64,000 nucleotides of DNA from DATFYM01 sp035315065 (GCA_035315065.1 DATFYM010000125.1:1-64000), one strand, 5' to 3'; shown: positions 9,929-17,793, numbered from the stretch's first letter. The notes: a model not told the origin generated them from the letters alone. Numbers and translations: made by a program.

Positions 9929-10114
9929 CTACTCTTCTTCCTTCACCAGAATCGCTTCGCGCCCCTTATAATACCCGCAGTGCGGGCAAGCTTGGTGAGG
10001 CACCTTGGCCTCGTGGCAGTGAGGGCACTCGGCCAGTGCGTGCGCCGTAATGTGATCGTGGGCTCGGCGCCGGTTTTTTCGTGCCTTCGAATGTCGTCGT
10101 TTTGGGTTTGGCAT
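9929..10114 (-). CDS. rpmF: Ribosomal protein L32
   Basis: 61 residues from ATG 10114, behind AGGAAG. Begins MPNPKRRHSKARKNRRRAHD and carries a zinc ribbon CPHC...CPHC, the zinc-binding form of L32. The yceD-rpmF-plsX-fab order is the classical one. Confidence 0.95.
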   Translation of the reverse strand: MPNPKRRHSKARKNRRRAHDHITAHALAECPHCHEAKVPHQACPHCGYYKGREAILVKEEE

Positions 10115-10179
10115 CTGTTCTTCTTCCTGCTTCCTATGACTTTCTGGCTTCTCACGAATCAACTCCGCTCGCCCACGCT

Positions 10180-10683
10180 CTATCTCAGAGCGGCAAAGGG
10201 AGAATCGGTTTGCGTCGATGAACAATCACATCGCTCGCTGTTCCGATTCGCCCCGCAGCTTGGGCACAGACCTCGGCAATCGGGCTCGCAGACTACCTTC
10301 ATAGGCACTGCCAAGATCACCTGCTCCGTGATCACGTCGTCCAGCTCCACGCCGTCACCGGAGTAGAAGCCCACCTCCATTTCGTCGTCGGGGACCTCGA
10401 TCTCTTCCTCTCGGGCAATGGTCGAGACTGGCCGGTAGAACAAGTCGAAATCGCGGTCGATCGGTACCTCAACCGGTCCTAGACACCGGTCGCAACTGGT
10501 CGCTAGGGCCGTCTCGATATGGCCGCGAATTCTGATTTCACCGCCCTCGAGTTCCGCCACCGCCTCCAGTTTGAGCGGTTTCACTTGGCGGAATTCCGCC
10601 CCACGAAAATCAAGTTCACCGGGCGCATAGGTCTTCGAAACGACGACCCGATGGATCTCCAACGCTTGCGGAGTGATCAGCAC
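10180..10683 (-). CDS. DUF177 (YceD) family protein linked to L32/23S rRNA
   Basis: 167 residues from GTG 10683. This start is preferred over TTG 10704 because GAGG sits five bases upstream and because the promoter -10 at 10711-10716 puts the transcript start at about 10704. Family members work in 23S rRNA or large-subunit maturation and are nearly always beside rpmF. CDRCLGPV near residue 85 and C-P-x-C pairs near the C-terminus (CEPDC, CPSC) suggest metal binding. Confidence 0.85.
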   Translation of the reverse strand: MLITPQALEIHRVVVSKTYAPGELDFRGAEFRQVKPLKLEAVAELEGGEIRIRGHIETALATSCDRCLGPVEVPIDRDFDLFYRPVSTIAREEEIEVPDDEMEVGFYSGDGVELDDVITEQVILAVPMKVVCEPDCRGLCPSCGANRNSERCDCSSTQTDSPFAALR

Positions 10684-10710
10684 GGCAGCCTCAGACAGGC
10701 GCAATTCCCT

Positions 10711-10738
10711 ATTATAGCGGGGAGCGAACGCTTGTCAA
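10711..10738 (-). promoter_or_regulatory. Near-consensus promoter of the yceD-rpmF-plsX-fab operon
   Basis: On the minus strand TTGACA (10738-10733), a 16-nt spacer and TATAAT (10716-10711). Both hexamers are perfect. The start point falls about 21 nt before the GTG of the DUF177 gene. Confidence 0.8.
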
Positions 10739-10739
10739 G

Positions 10740-10993
10740 AAAGTGTGCATGGACCAAGGACTTATTGCTCACCATCCTACCGGTCGGTCGGCGATGATGC
10801 TTCCGGTTTCACTCAGCCAAGGTCCGCGTTGGGCTCGCCTACTTTCCGGAGAAGCGCCACCCCCAGCAGAATAGAGTTCGTCCCATAAGATATACTAATC
10901 GCGACTAGAAGAGTTCTTTATTTGACCAGTGCCGGCACTTTCTTGCATCATCTCAACTTGGTTGTGCATCAGTTCAGTTTGAAGTCTTAGATC
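10740..10993 (+). promoter_or_regulatory. Upstream region of the cysteine operon
   Basis: No gene. It must hold the promoter for the leader and sulfite-reductase operon. A possible -10 TATACT is at 10891-10896 but without a good -35. A 12-bp perfect palindrome AGTGCCGGCACT lies at 10928-10939 next to TTGACC. Its GTGCCG/CGGCAC halves recur in the leader gene (11035-11040 and 11083-11088) and could pair with them in the transcript. Confidence 0.35.
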
Positions 10994-11107
10994 ATGGGCA
11001 ACTCACTTCGCTGGAATCCGTGCTGCATGTGCATGTGCCGTTGCATGTGTTGTTGCATGTGTTGTTGTACGCGCACGTCTTCCGGCACAGCGAGGTCACG
11101 GCCCTAG
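10994..11107 (+). CDS. Cys/Met-rich leader peptide, probable cysteine attenuator
   Basis: A 37-codon open frame, ATG 10994 to TAG 11105-11107. Residues 10-25 read CCMCMCRCMCCCMCCC: eleven Cys and four Met in sixteen positions, with both TGC and TGT codons. An intrinsic terminator follows 28 nt after the stop, and the sulfite-reductase operon begins right after it. TGTGCCG (11034-11040) and CGGCACA (11083-11089) flank the Cys run and can pair, a candidate pause or antiterminator stem. The layout matches ribosome-mediated attenuation: low Cys-tRNA would stall translation and favour read-through. No strong ribosome binding site is seen. Poly-Cys leaders before sulfur genes are known from mycobacteria. 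The role here is inferred. Confidence 0.75.
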   Translation: MGNSLRWNPCCMCMCRCMCCCMCCCTRTSSGTARSRP

Positions 11108-11134
11108 AAACTTAGCAGACTCTAGATTCCCAGG

Positions 11135-11177
11135 ACCCACGTAACCGGAAGGCGGGCAGCCGGTACGTGGGTTTTTT
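11135..11177 (+). terminator. Intrinsic terminator between leader peptide and sulfite reductase
   Basis: A 13-bp stem: ACCCACGT (11135-11142) with ACGTGGGT (11165-11172) and ACCGG (11144-11148) with CCGGT (11160-11164), one bulged A, an 11-nt loop, then TTTTTTGTTTTT. It ends 7 bases before the GGAGG of the next gene, so it can only act as a regulated attenuator for that gene. Confidence 0.85.
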
Positions 11178-11195
11178 GTTTTTGGAGGCAACGAT

Positions 11196-13001
11196 ATGTT
11201 AGTAGCAGAAATTGAAGCTCGGCATACCCCGGAAGCCATCGAGGACGAAATCCGGATCTTCGAGGAACGGGCCGCCCAAGTGCAACGCGGCGAGATCTCC
11301 GACGACCAGTTTCGACCCTTCCGCCTCAAGCACGGCATCTACGGCCAGCGGCAACCCGGCTTCCAGATGGTGCGCACCAAAGTCCCCTCCGGCCTTCTCA
11401 ATTCGGAACAACTGCGGGCGTTGGCCACTCTCGCCGAGGACTACTCCACCGGCCGCGGTCATGTGACCACTCGGGAAAACATTCAGTTTCATTTCGTCCT
11501 CATGCGGAACGTCCCCACCATCATGCGCCTGCTGGCTGAGGCCGGCCTCACCACGCGGGAAGCCTGCGGCAACACGGTCCGCAACGTCACCTCTTGCCCC
11601 CTGGCAGGCGTTTGCCCCACGGAGGCTTTTGACGTCACTCCATACGCTCTCGCCACCACGCGTTTCTTTCTCCGCCATCCGGAGTTCCACAGCCTGCCGC
11701 GCAAGTTCAAGATCGCGTTCTCCGGCTGCGAGGACGACGGCAACTGCGCCGTCGCCGGTATTCACGACGTGGGGTTGATCGCCCGCGTCCGCGGGTTTAA
11801 CGGCAGCGGCCGACGCGGGTTCAAGGTCCTGGTGGGCGGGGGTCTGGGAAGCTTGCCCACCGAGGCGGCCACCTTCGCCGAGTTTCTGCCGGAAGAGGAG
11901 TTGATCCCCACCATCGAAGCCGTGCTCCGCGTCTTCAACGAGCACGGCAATCGCCAGAACAAGCACAAGGCGCGGATGAAGTTTGTGTTGCGCGAGAAAG
12001 GCATCGACGAATTCCGCCGCTTGGTGGCCGAGCAGCGGGCGCGAGTCACAACGCCGGCGGAGCGTGCCACGCTCCCGACTCCGGTAGCGCCGCCCCTCGT
12101 CAACCTCCTGCCGGCGGTGTCGCCCGGTAACGGCAACGGCCATTCCGGCGCGGGACCGGGGCTTGGCTCCGAAATCGGGGATAGGGACGCCGCCGCTACA
12201 GCCAGGGCCGAGTACGAACAATGGGTGCGATCGAACGCCCAGCCGCAGCGCCAGCCTGGCTACGCCGTCGTCTGGATCAAGCTGCCGGCGGGCACCGTCC
12301 TCACCGCGCAGTTCACTGGGCTGGCCGACCTCCTCGATCGATACAAGCTGGGCGCGGTGCGCATTGCGGTTTCCCAGGACCTGGTGATTCCGTACGTTCC
12401 CCTTCAACACCTGAGCGCAATCCACGTCGATCTCCAACGTCTCAACCTGGCCACGCCGGGCGCGCGCACCATCGCCGACGTCACCGGCTGCCCGGGCGCC
12501 ACCACGTGCAACCTCGGCATCACCCGCTCGTTGACCTTGGCGGACGTGCTGGCCGCGGAGTTCGCGGCCGAGACGGATCCCGAGGTCCAGAAGATCCGCA
12601 TCAAGATCAGCGGTTGCCCCAACTCGTGCGGCCATCATCACATCGCGGATATCGGGCTCTACGGCAACGCGCGCAAGGTGGAAGAGAAGCAGGCTCCATA
12701 CTACCAGCTCATGTTGGCCGGCGAGGTGTCGGGCGATGGCGTGATCTTCGCGCGCCAGGTAGCGCCGGTGCCCGCCAAGCGGATCCCACAGGCCTTGCGA
12801 GCGCTGATCGGCTTCTATCAGCGGGAGCGCTCCGCCGGCGAACCCTTCCGTTCCTGGGCGCGGCGAACCTCCGATGAAGCCATCGTACGCGAACTCCAGC
12901 CCTTCATCGATGCCGACCGTGATGAGGCCGATCTTTTTGTCGATTGGGGCGACCAGGAGACGTACTCGCTGAAGCTCGGACGAGGAGAGTGCGCCGCGTA
13001 A
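11196..13001 (+). CDS. Assimilatory sulfite (or nitrite) reductase hemoprotein
   Basis: 601 residues. Six-electron reductase with siroheme and 4Fe-4S. Two half-repeats are seen: ferredoxin-like plus siroheme domain at about 45-290 and again at about 355-575, joined by a Pro/Gly-rich linker (about 290-340). The cluster ligands are Cys432, Cys438, Cys474 and Cys478 (TGCPGATTC, SGCPNSCGHHH). GGAGG lies 7 bases before ATG 11196. Next to APS reductase and siroheme genes, behind a Cys leader, sulfite is the likely substrate, reduced to sulfide for cysteine. Nitrite specificity cannot be excluded from sequence alone. Confidence 0.9.
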   Translation: MLVAEIEARHTPEAIEDEIRIFEERAAQVQRGEISDDQFRPFRLKHGIYGQRQPGFQMVRTKVPSGLLNSEQLRALATLAEDYSTGRGHVTTRENIQFHFVLMRNVPTIMRLLAEAGLTTREACGNTVRNVTSCPLAGVCPTEAFDVTPYALATTRFFLRHPEFHSLPRKFKIAFSGCEDDGNCAVAGIHDVGLIARVRGFNGSGRRGFKVLVGGGLGSLPTEAATFAEFLPEEELIPTIEAVLRVFNEHGNRQNKHKARMKFVLREKGIDEFRRLVAEQRARVTTPAERATLPTPVAPPLVNLLPAVSPGNGNGHSGAGPGLGSEIGDRDAAATARAEYEQWVRSNAQPQRQPGYAVVWIKLPAGTVLTAQFTGLADLLDRYKLGAVRIAVSQDLVIPYVPLQHLSAIHVDLQRLNLATPGARTIADVTGCPGATTCNLGITRSLTLADVLAAEFAAETDPEVQKIRIKISGCPNSCGHHHIADIGLYGNARKVEEKQAPYYQLMLAGEVSGDGVIFARQVAPVPAKRIPQALRALIGFYQRERSAGEPFRSWARRTSDEAIVRELQPFIDADRDEADLFVDWGDQETYSLKLGRGECAA

Positions 13002-13020
13002 TTGACGATTGCCGATGGCG

Positions 13021-13094
13021 TTTGGAATCTTGAATCTTGAATTTTGAATCTTGGATGGGGCTAGCCATTAACCACTAGCCACTAGCCACTAACC
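13021..13094. repeat. Direct heptamer words, TTGAATC and CTAGCCA types
   Basis: Three TTGAATC/TTGAATT words (13025-13053) followed by three CTAGCCA/CTAACCA words (13071-13094). The two blocks are not complementary, so this may be the joined remains of two elements. Confidence 0.55.
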
Positions 13095-13110
13095 TTGAGG
13101 AGAAGCACAA

Positions 13111-13797
13111 GTGCAGAGAGCGATCGAATCGCTACAATTTGAAGCCGAGTACTGGAGCGCGGAAGACCTGGTGTGCTGGGGGCTCGATCGATTTCATCCC
13201 AGCGTGGCTATTGCGTCGGCGTTCGGAGCGGAAGGCATCGTCCTTATCGACATGGCTTCCCGCATTTACCCGGGCTTCAGGGTTTTCACCCTGGATACCG
13301 GCTTCTTTTTCCCGGAGACTTACGCCTTGATCGACCGCATCGAACGCCGCTACAGCATTAAGGTGGAACGTTCCCGGTCGCGCTTGACGCCGGACGACCA
13401 GGCGCGCACCCACGGCGCCGCACTCTGGAACCGCGACCCCGACCGCTGCTGCGAGCTGCGAAAAGTAGAGCCGCTACGGAAGAAGCTGGCCGAGCTGCGC
13501 GCCTGGTTCACCGCCATCCGCCGCGATCAGTCGCCGGAGCGCGCCGGTGCCCGCAAGCTCGGGTGGGACGTGCAGTTTGGTGTGGTGAAGATCAATCCGC
13601 TGGCCGATTGGACTTCGGAAGAAGTTTGGGAGTACATCCGCGCTCATGACCTTCCCTACAACCCGCTGCACGACCGCAATTATCCCAGCATCGGGTGCAC
13701 GCATTGCACGCAGCCGGTCAAGATAGGCGAAGACTCGCGAGCGGGCCGTTGGGTGGGCTTCGAGAAGACCGAGTGCGGTCTGCATGCAAGGCAGTAG
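13111..13797 (+). CDS. cysH: Adenylylsulfate (APS) reductase, CysH family
   Basis: 228 residues from GTG 13111, with TTGAGGAG upstream. Reduces APS (or PAPS) to sulfite. The Cys-Cys pair 113-114 and CTHC (196, 199) are the four 4Fe-4S ligands that mark APS-type enzymes. The catalytic Cys222 lies in the C-terminal ECGLH motif. SAFGAEG near residue 30 is the nucleotide loop. Second gene of the operon, feeding the sulfite reductase. No ATP sulfurylase gene is in the window. Confidence 0.93.
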   Translation: MQRAIESLQFEAEYWSAEDLVCWGLDRFHPSVAIASAFGAEGIVLIDMASRIYPGFRVFTLDTGFFFPETYALIDRIERRYSIKVERSRSRLTPDDQARTHGAALWNRDPDRCCELRKVEPLRKKLAELRAWFTAIRRDQSPERAGARKLGWDVQFGVVKINPLADWTSEEVWEYIRAHDLPYNPLHDRNYPSIGCTHCTQPVKIGEDSRAGRWVGFEKTECGLHARQ

Positions 13798-13928
13798 GCA
13801 GGAGCCAGGAGCCAGAATAAGAACGGGTAGACGGTAGACGGTATGACGCATACGGGGAAGCCGAATATGCATGGTTTTTCCCATATGCCATCTACCGACT
13901 ACCGTCTACCCACTTCTGACTCCTTCAG
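13797..13928. repeat. Inverted heptamer element, GGTAGAC type, with outer GGAGCCA arms
   Basis: Inner arms 13825-13843 (GGGTAGACGGTAGACGGTAT) and 13886-13911 (its complement). Outer AGGAGCCAGGAGCCAGAA and TTCTGACTCCT words form a second, weaker pair. The 3' edge reaches the AGGAG of the next gene. Confidence 0.7.
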
Positions 13929-13935
13929 GAGAACA

Positions 13936-14715
13936 ATGAGTTTATTTCCGATGTTCATCAAACTTGCCGGTCGTCCGTGCCTGGTGGTCGGGGCGGGTAG
14001 CGTGGGCACTTCGAAGATCGAAGGCTTGCTGGCGGCAGGTGCGGCGGTCCGCGTGGTGGCGCCGCAGGCGACCCCTGAAGTTGCGGAGTGGTCGCGTGCC
14101 GGCCGGCTTTCCTGGCAGGCGCGCGGCTTCGAGTCTCAGGATCTGGACGCGACGTTTCTCACCGTCGTGGCCACGCCCTCAAGAGAGCTGAATGCGCGCG
14201 TGTTTCAGGAAGCGAGCCGCCGCGGCGTGCTGTGCAACGTCGTGGACGACCCACCGCACTGCGACTTCTACTATCCGGCGGTGGTGCGGCGCGGTGACTT
14301 GCAGATCGCGGTTTCCACCAGCGGCCGGAGTCCGGCTTTGGCGGCGCGCTTGCGGCGAGACCTCGAGCAGCAGTTCGGCCCGGAATATGAGGCTTGGGTT
14401 GAGGAACTCGGCCAGGAACGCGAAAAGTTGCTTGTAGGGCCGAGCAGCGCTCGGCCTGATGCTCAGCCCGATGCTCGGCCGGACACTCGCTCCGGCCTGG
14501 ATGGCGCTCGACCTCTTGAAGCCCCTCTTGGAATCAAGGAGCGACGGGAACGGTTGCACTCAATGGCCAGCCGCGAGGCTTTCCAAGTATTCGTCGGCCG
14601 GACTGTGAAAGATCAAACGCAGAGGCGCAAAGGGGCAGAGAAAGAAGAAGAATCGGTCGGGAAGATACAGCGGATCAGCCGCGCAGCCGCAGAGATAAAA
14701 AGGGAATCAGCATGA
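13936..14715 (+). CDS. Precorrin-2 dehydrogenase / sirohydrochlorin ferrochelatase (Met8-type) with repeat-derived segments
   Basis: 259 residues from ATG 13936 behind AGGAGAAC. Oxidises precorrin-2 and may insert iron to finish siroheme, the cofactor of the upstream reductase. LVVGAGSVGTSK at about 15-26 is the NAD loop, and DDPPHCDFYYPA and VSTSGRSPALA are family motifs. Two parts look foreign: a 12-bp unit repeated three times in frame at 14449-14484 (residues about 172-183, repeating ARPD/AQPD), and the last 38 or so residues, written by an inverted-word element beginning near 14614. Known homologues end soon after the helical domain. Confidence 0.85.
   Translation: MSLFPMFIKLAGRPCLVVGAGSVGTSKIEGLLAAGAAVRVVAPQATPEVAEWSRAGRLSWQARGFESQDLDATFLTVVATPSRELNARVFQEASRRGVLCNVVDDPPHCDFYYPAVVRRGDLQIAVSTSGRSPALAARLRRDLEQQFGPEYEAWVEELGQEREKLLVGPSSARPDAQPDARPDTRSGLDGARPLEAPLGIKERRERLHSMASREAFQVFVGRTVKDQTQRRKGAEKEEESVGKIQRISRAAAEIKRESA
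14449..14484 (+). repeat. In-frame 12-bp tandem repeat inside the siroheme gene
   Basis: Three copies of GCTCGGCCTGAT-like units encode four-residue repeats. An 8-bp stem GGCCGAGC/GCTCGGCC borders the first copy. The length keeps the reading frame. Confidence 0.7.
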
Positions 14716-14790
14716 AGGCGCCAGTTTCTTCTTGTTCTATTTCCATTCCCCCTTTTCTCTGCTCCTCTGCGCCTCAGCGTTTAGTGTTCT
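14614..14790. repeat. Inverted word element, CGCAGAGG type (8-nt words)
   Basis: Left arm 14616-14642 (CGCAGAGGCGCAAAGGGGCA) lies inside the coding end of the siroheme gene. Right arm 14753-14785 (TCTGCTCCTCTGCGCCTCAG) lies before cobA. Confidence 0.7.
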
Positions 14791-14821
14791 GCACTTTCCC
14801 GTTGAAAGCGGAGGTGAATTG

Positions 14822-15595
14822 ATGAACGGCAAAGTCTATCTCGTGGGCGCGGGCCCAGGCGATCCGGAACTGCTCACCGTCAAAGCCTATCGCATCCTGC
14901 GCGAGGCCGACGTGGTGCTTCACGACGACCTGGTCAATCCGGCCATCTTAGAGCTAGCCTCGCCGGCCGCGCAGATCGTGAACGTCGGAAAGCGCTGCGG
15001 GAGAAGGGAAATCACGCAGCCGGAAATCAACTCGCGCATGGTGGAATACGCCCGCGCCGGGCTCGCCGTGGTGCGGTTGAAGGGCGGCGATCCGCTGGTC
15101 TTCGGGCGCGCGGGCGAGGAAATGGAAGCCCTTCGCGAAGCAGAAGTCGAGTTTGAAATCGTCCCCGGCGTCACCGCCGCCTTTGCGGCGGCCGCCGCGG
15201 CTGGCATTCCGCTTACCGACCGGCGATTGGCCTCGTCGCTTGTATTTCTCACCGGTCACCTGGCCAGTGACAAGGACCCCGAGGGTCACAGCGGTTGGCC
15301 GGCGCTCGACTCGCCCGATGCCACGCTGGTGATCTACATGCCCGGCAGCGACTATGCCCATATGGCGAGCGAAGTCCGCGCCGCCGGCGTCCCCGCCGAG
15401 ACCCCGTGCCTGATTGTGTCCAACGCGTCGTCAGGTAACGAGGGAGTCCATCTCGCCACCCTCGAAACATTGGCCGAAAGCCCCCAGCTTCCATCGCCGA
15501 AACTTTTGATTGTGGGTGCGGTGGCCGGGCTGGCGCGCGGTATCAGGCTGCAGCATGAAACCTCGGACGCGGAGTTGGTCTGCGTTCGAAGGTAA
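14822..15595 (+). CDS. cobA: Uroporphyrinogen-III C-methyltransferase
   Basis: 257 residues from ATG 14822 after GGAGG. Makes precorrin-2 from uroporphyrinogen III with two SAM. VYLVGAGPGDPELLT at the start, VVRLKGGDPLVFGRAGEE in the middle and VPGVTA are the classical motifs. Together with the previous gene it supplies siroheme to the sulfite reductase. The two functions are separate genes here, not a fused CysG. Probable last gene of the cysteine operon. Confidence 0.94.
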   Translation: MNGKVYLVGAGPGDPELLTVKAYRILREADVVLHDDLVNPAILELASPAAQIVNVGKRCGRREITQPEINSRMVEYARAGLAVVRLKGGDPLVFGRAGEEMEALREAEVEFEIVPGVTAAFAAAAAAGIPLTDRRLASSLVFLTGHLASDKDPEGHSGWPALDSPDATLVIYMPGSDYAHMASEVRAAGVPAETPCLIVSNASSGNEGVHLATLETLAESPQLPSPKLLIVGAVAGLARGIRLQHETSDAELVCVRR

Positions 15596-15821
15596 CTCGG
15601 CTGCGGCGCAGCAACGACCAAGAACAGTTTCCGCCCGCCACTTTGCACAACACCGCAATGCTAACTTGCCGTTTATCTTCAAGTGATAGCCTAGTAGATT
15701 AACACGCGCTGTGCACTGATGCCTTGCGCCTGGATCAACAGTGTGCTAGTTTTGCGCACGGGCAAGGAAATCGGATTACAAAACTTGAATGCACTTAGAC
15801 CCACCGAGAGGAGGAGCCCGT

Positions 15822-16427
15822 ATGGCGTATCAGCTCGAAGGAGACTTGTTGGAGGTTTGTGACTGCAACGTGCTTTGTCCGTGCTGGGTTGGCGAAAATC
15901 CCGACAACGGTACGTGCGATGCCGCTTTGGCTTGGAACGTTGCAAGGGGCACGATTGACGGCATCGACGTTTCCGGCCTGACCTTGGCCGGTGTGGTTCA
16001 CATTCCCGGAAACATCCTGCAGGGGAACTGGAAGGTAGCGTTGTTCATTGACGACCGGGCAACGAAGGAGCAGGAGGAAGCGCTGCTGAATGCATGGGGC
16101 GGCAAGCTGGGCGGACCGCTAGCTGACATGGCGAAGCTGATCGGGGAAGTCGTCGCCGTCCAGCGCGCCCCGATCACGTTTGACCTTCAGGAAGGCAAGG
16201 GCACGCTCTTGATCGGCAACGTGGCTGAAGCTGTGATGTCTCCCTACAGAGACTCCGGCGGTCGGGTGACCACGCTGCGCGACAGCATATTCTCCAATAT
16301 CCCGGGTTCGCCCGCCTACGTGAGCAAGGCCTCGCGATACAAGAGGAACACGAGCAGCCTGGGGCTCAGGGATTTGGACATTCAGAACAACAACGCCATC
16401 CAGGGGAAATTCCGCTTCGCGGCCTAA
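15822..16427 (+). CDS. DUF1326 protein, Cys-rich, possibly metal-binding
   Basis: 201 residues from ATG 15822 behind GGAGGAG. Near the N-terminus CDCNVLCPCWVG gives a cluster of Cys residues, the hallmark of DUF1326. No membrane segment. It is followed by a DUF2182 membrane protein, a pairing seen in many genomes. The biochemical role is unknown to me. Cys content and the partner suggest metal handling. Confidence 0.8.
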   Translation: MAYQLEGDLLEVCDCNVLCPCWVGENPDNGTCDAALAWNVARGTIDGIDVSGLTLAGVVHIPGNILQGNWKVALFIDDRATKEQEEALLNAWGGKLGGPLADMAKLIGEVVAVQRAPITFDLQEGKGTLLIGNVAEAVMSPYRDSGGRVTTLRDSIFSNIPGSPAYVSKASRYKRNTSSLGLRDLDIQNNNAIQGKFRFAA

Positions 16428-16439
16428 GCGTGTCTATGG

Positions 16440-16550
16440 CTGATTGCCGATTGACGATTGCCGATTGAAAGCGGCTCTGCCATGGACGCTCGTCTGTCAG
16501 CAGCGAGTTGCGGCGCGCAATCGTCAATCGGCGATCGACAATCGTGAATT
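16440..16550. repeat. Inverted heptamer element, TTGACGA/TTGCCGA type
   Basis: Left arm 16440-16469 (GATTGCCGATTGACGATTGC) and right arm 16517-16550 (CAATCGTCAATCGGCGATCG). It fills the gap between the DUF1326 and DUF2182 genes. Confidence 0.75.
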
Positions 16551-16553
16551 ACA

Positions 16554-17327
16554 ATGTCCTGGCCGAGAATTGAAGATCAGAAGATCCTGGCGGGTCTGCT
16601 CGTCTCGCTGGTTCTGGTGGCTTGGTGTGCCCTGTGGCTTTGGGGCAGCTCCCCCTACGGCCACCTCTTACTCCATGGCGGAAACATGGAACACATGGCG
16701 CACATGGGGGCCGCCCGGCGCCCGCTTTTCTTTGCCGGGCTCTTCGTTCTCGGCTGGACGCTGATGACCGTGGCGATGATGCTGCCCACCAGCTCGCCGC
16801 TTATCCTGCTTTTTCACCGCCTCGTGCGTGATCGTCGGTACGCCGGCCGGCTGGTGGCGCTGTTGATTGCCGGATATCTCACCGTCTGGGTGCTTTTCGG
16901 CGTGCTCGTTCACTTCCTGAACTGGGCAGCCCGTAGCGCCGTTCGTGCCACTCCCTGGTTGTCCGGCCATCCCCGGCTACTCGGCTCGGCGATCCTGCTC
17001 GTGGCCGGCCTTTACCAGTTCACATCCCTGAAATACACCTGCCTCGACAAATGCCGTTCGCCCATGGCGTTCATTGTTGAGCGCTGGCGCGGCGGCAACG
17101 AAACCGCGCAGTCGCTCCGCCTGGGGATCGATCATGGCATCTTCTGCGTTGGCTGCTGCTGGTCCCTGATGCTGCTGATGTTCGTCGTCGGGACGGGCAG
17201 CCTGGGTTGGATGCTGCTCCTCGGTCTCGTCATGGCGGCGGAGAAGAACCTTCCCTGGGGCCGGCGCCTCAGCGCGCCGCTCGGAGCGTCTCTCATTGTA
17301 ATCGCCGCGGTTGTCGTCCTCGCCTAG
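16554..17327 (+). CDS. DUF2182 integral membrane protein
   Basis: 257 residues with about seven hydrophobic segments. Family features are LGWTLMTVAMMLPTSSPL, LAGLYQFTSLKYTCLDKCRSP and GIFCVGCCWSLMLLMF, with conserved Met and Cys residues that suggest metal ligands within the membrane. The His/Met-rich stretch HGGNMEHMAHM near residue 40 adds to this. It likely works with the DUF1326 protein upstream. Function not established. Confidence 0.8.
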   Translation: MSWPRIEDQKILAGLLVSLVLVAWCALWLWGSSPYGHLLLHGGNMEHMAHMGAARRPLFFAGLFVLGWTLMTVAMMLPTSSPLILLFHRLVRDRRYAGRLVALLIAGYLTVWVLFGVLVHFLNWAARSAVRATPWLSGHPRLLGSAILLVAGLYQFTSLKYTCLDKCRSPMAFIVERWRGGNETAQSLRLGIDHGIFCVGCCWSLMLLMFVVGTGSLGWMLLLGLVMAAEKNLPWGRRLSAPLGASLIVIAAVVVLA

Positions 17328-17351
17328 CTGGAAGTGCATGAGTTTTGGGTG

Positions 17352-17375
17352 GTGGTGCAGTTTGAACTGCACCAC
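17352..17375. repeat. Inverted repeat downstream of DUF2182 gene
   Basis: Perfect 11-bp arms GTGGTGCAGTT and AACTGCACCAC around a 2-nt centre. No T-run follows, so it is more like a palindromic repeat than a classical terminator. Confidence 0.6.
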
Positions 17376-17394
17376 TAGCGGGTTTGGTGCGCGC

Positions 17395-17424
17395 TTGCAA
17401 GGCCAGCGTCTTGTGGTGTATGAT
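17395..17424 (+). promoter_or_regulatory. Promoter of the vapB-like gene
   Basis: TTGCAA (17395-17400), an 18-nt spacer and TATGAT (17419-17424). The AGGAGG ribosome site follows before ATG 17460. Confidence 0.5.
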
Positions 17425-17459
17425 TCTTACTGGAATCTTACTTTGACCATAGGAGGCCG

Positions 17460-17726
17460 ATGACCGTTACCAAGCTCTCGACCCGAGGACAGGTCGTTCT
17501 GCCGAAGACCGTCAGGGATGGAAGAGGCTGGCGACCAGGTACGGAATTTGTGGTTGAAGAAACTGCCAGCGGTGTCCTCTTGCGGCCGCAACGGCCGTTC
17601 GCTCCCACGAGGTTTGAAGACGTTCGCGGCAGCCTTAAGTACGAGGGCCGACCTAAGACCATCGGAGAAATGAACCGCGGCATTGCTAAAGCCGTGAAAG
17701 AGCGTCATGCTCGCGGTCGATACTAA
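17460..17726 (+). CDS. AbrB/MazE-type antitoxin, VapB-like, orphan
   Basis: 88 residues. The N-terminal swapped-hairpin DNA-binding motif KLSTRGQVVLPKTVRD is clear. The C-terminus would wrap a toxin. The strong start site is AGGAGG. Its toxin partner is deleted: only the first seven codons of a PIN-type reading frame remain, overlapping its 3' end by 20 nt. Confidence 0.85.
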   Translation: MTVTKLSTRGQVVLPKTVRDGRGWRPGTEFVVEETASGVLLRPQRPFAPTRFEDVRGSLKYEGRPKTIGEMNRGIAKAVKERHARGRY

Positions 17727-17727
17727 C
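17707..17727 (+). pseudogene. Remnant of a VapC (PIN-domain) toxin start
   Basis: ATG 17707 begins MLAVDTN, the usual first residues of a PIN toxin including its first catalytic Asp, in the usual overlap with vapB. After seven codons the sequence changes to GEGQRRPSR, unlike any PIN protein, and stays in frame with the next antitoxin. A deletion fused the two modules. Confidence 0.6.
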
Positions 17728-17793
17728 GGGGAGGGACAAAGAAGACCCAGCAGGATGACATTGAAACTGCCCAGAGATTTTGGAGAGACTATA

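Noticed and set aside
10683..10704. Leaderless TTG start for the DUF177 gene
   Set aside because: GTG 10683 has a GAGG site and fits the promoter position, so the longer leaderless form is less likely.
11199..12641. 480-codon minus-strand open frame opposite the sulfite reductase
   Set aside because: Mirror of codon bias in the real gene. No motifs, no ribosome site.
17352..17375. Terminator after the DUF2182 gene
   Set aside because: The 11-bp palindrome has no following T-run. Recorded as an inverted repeat instead.
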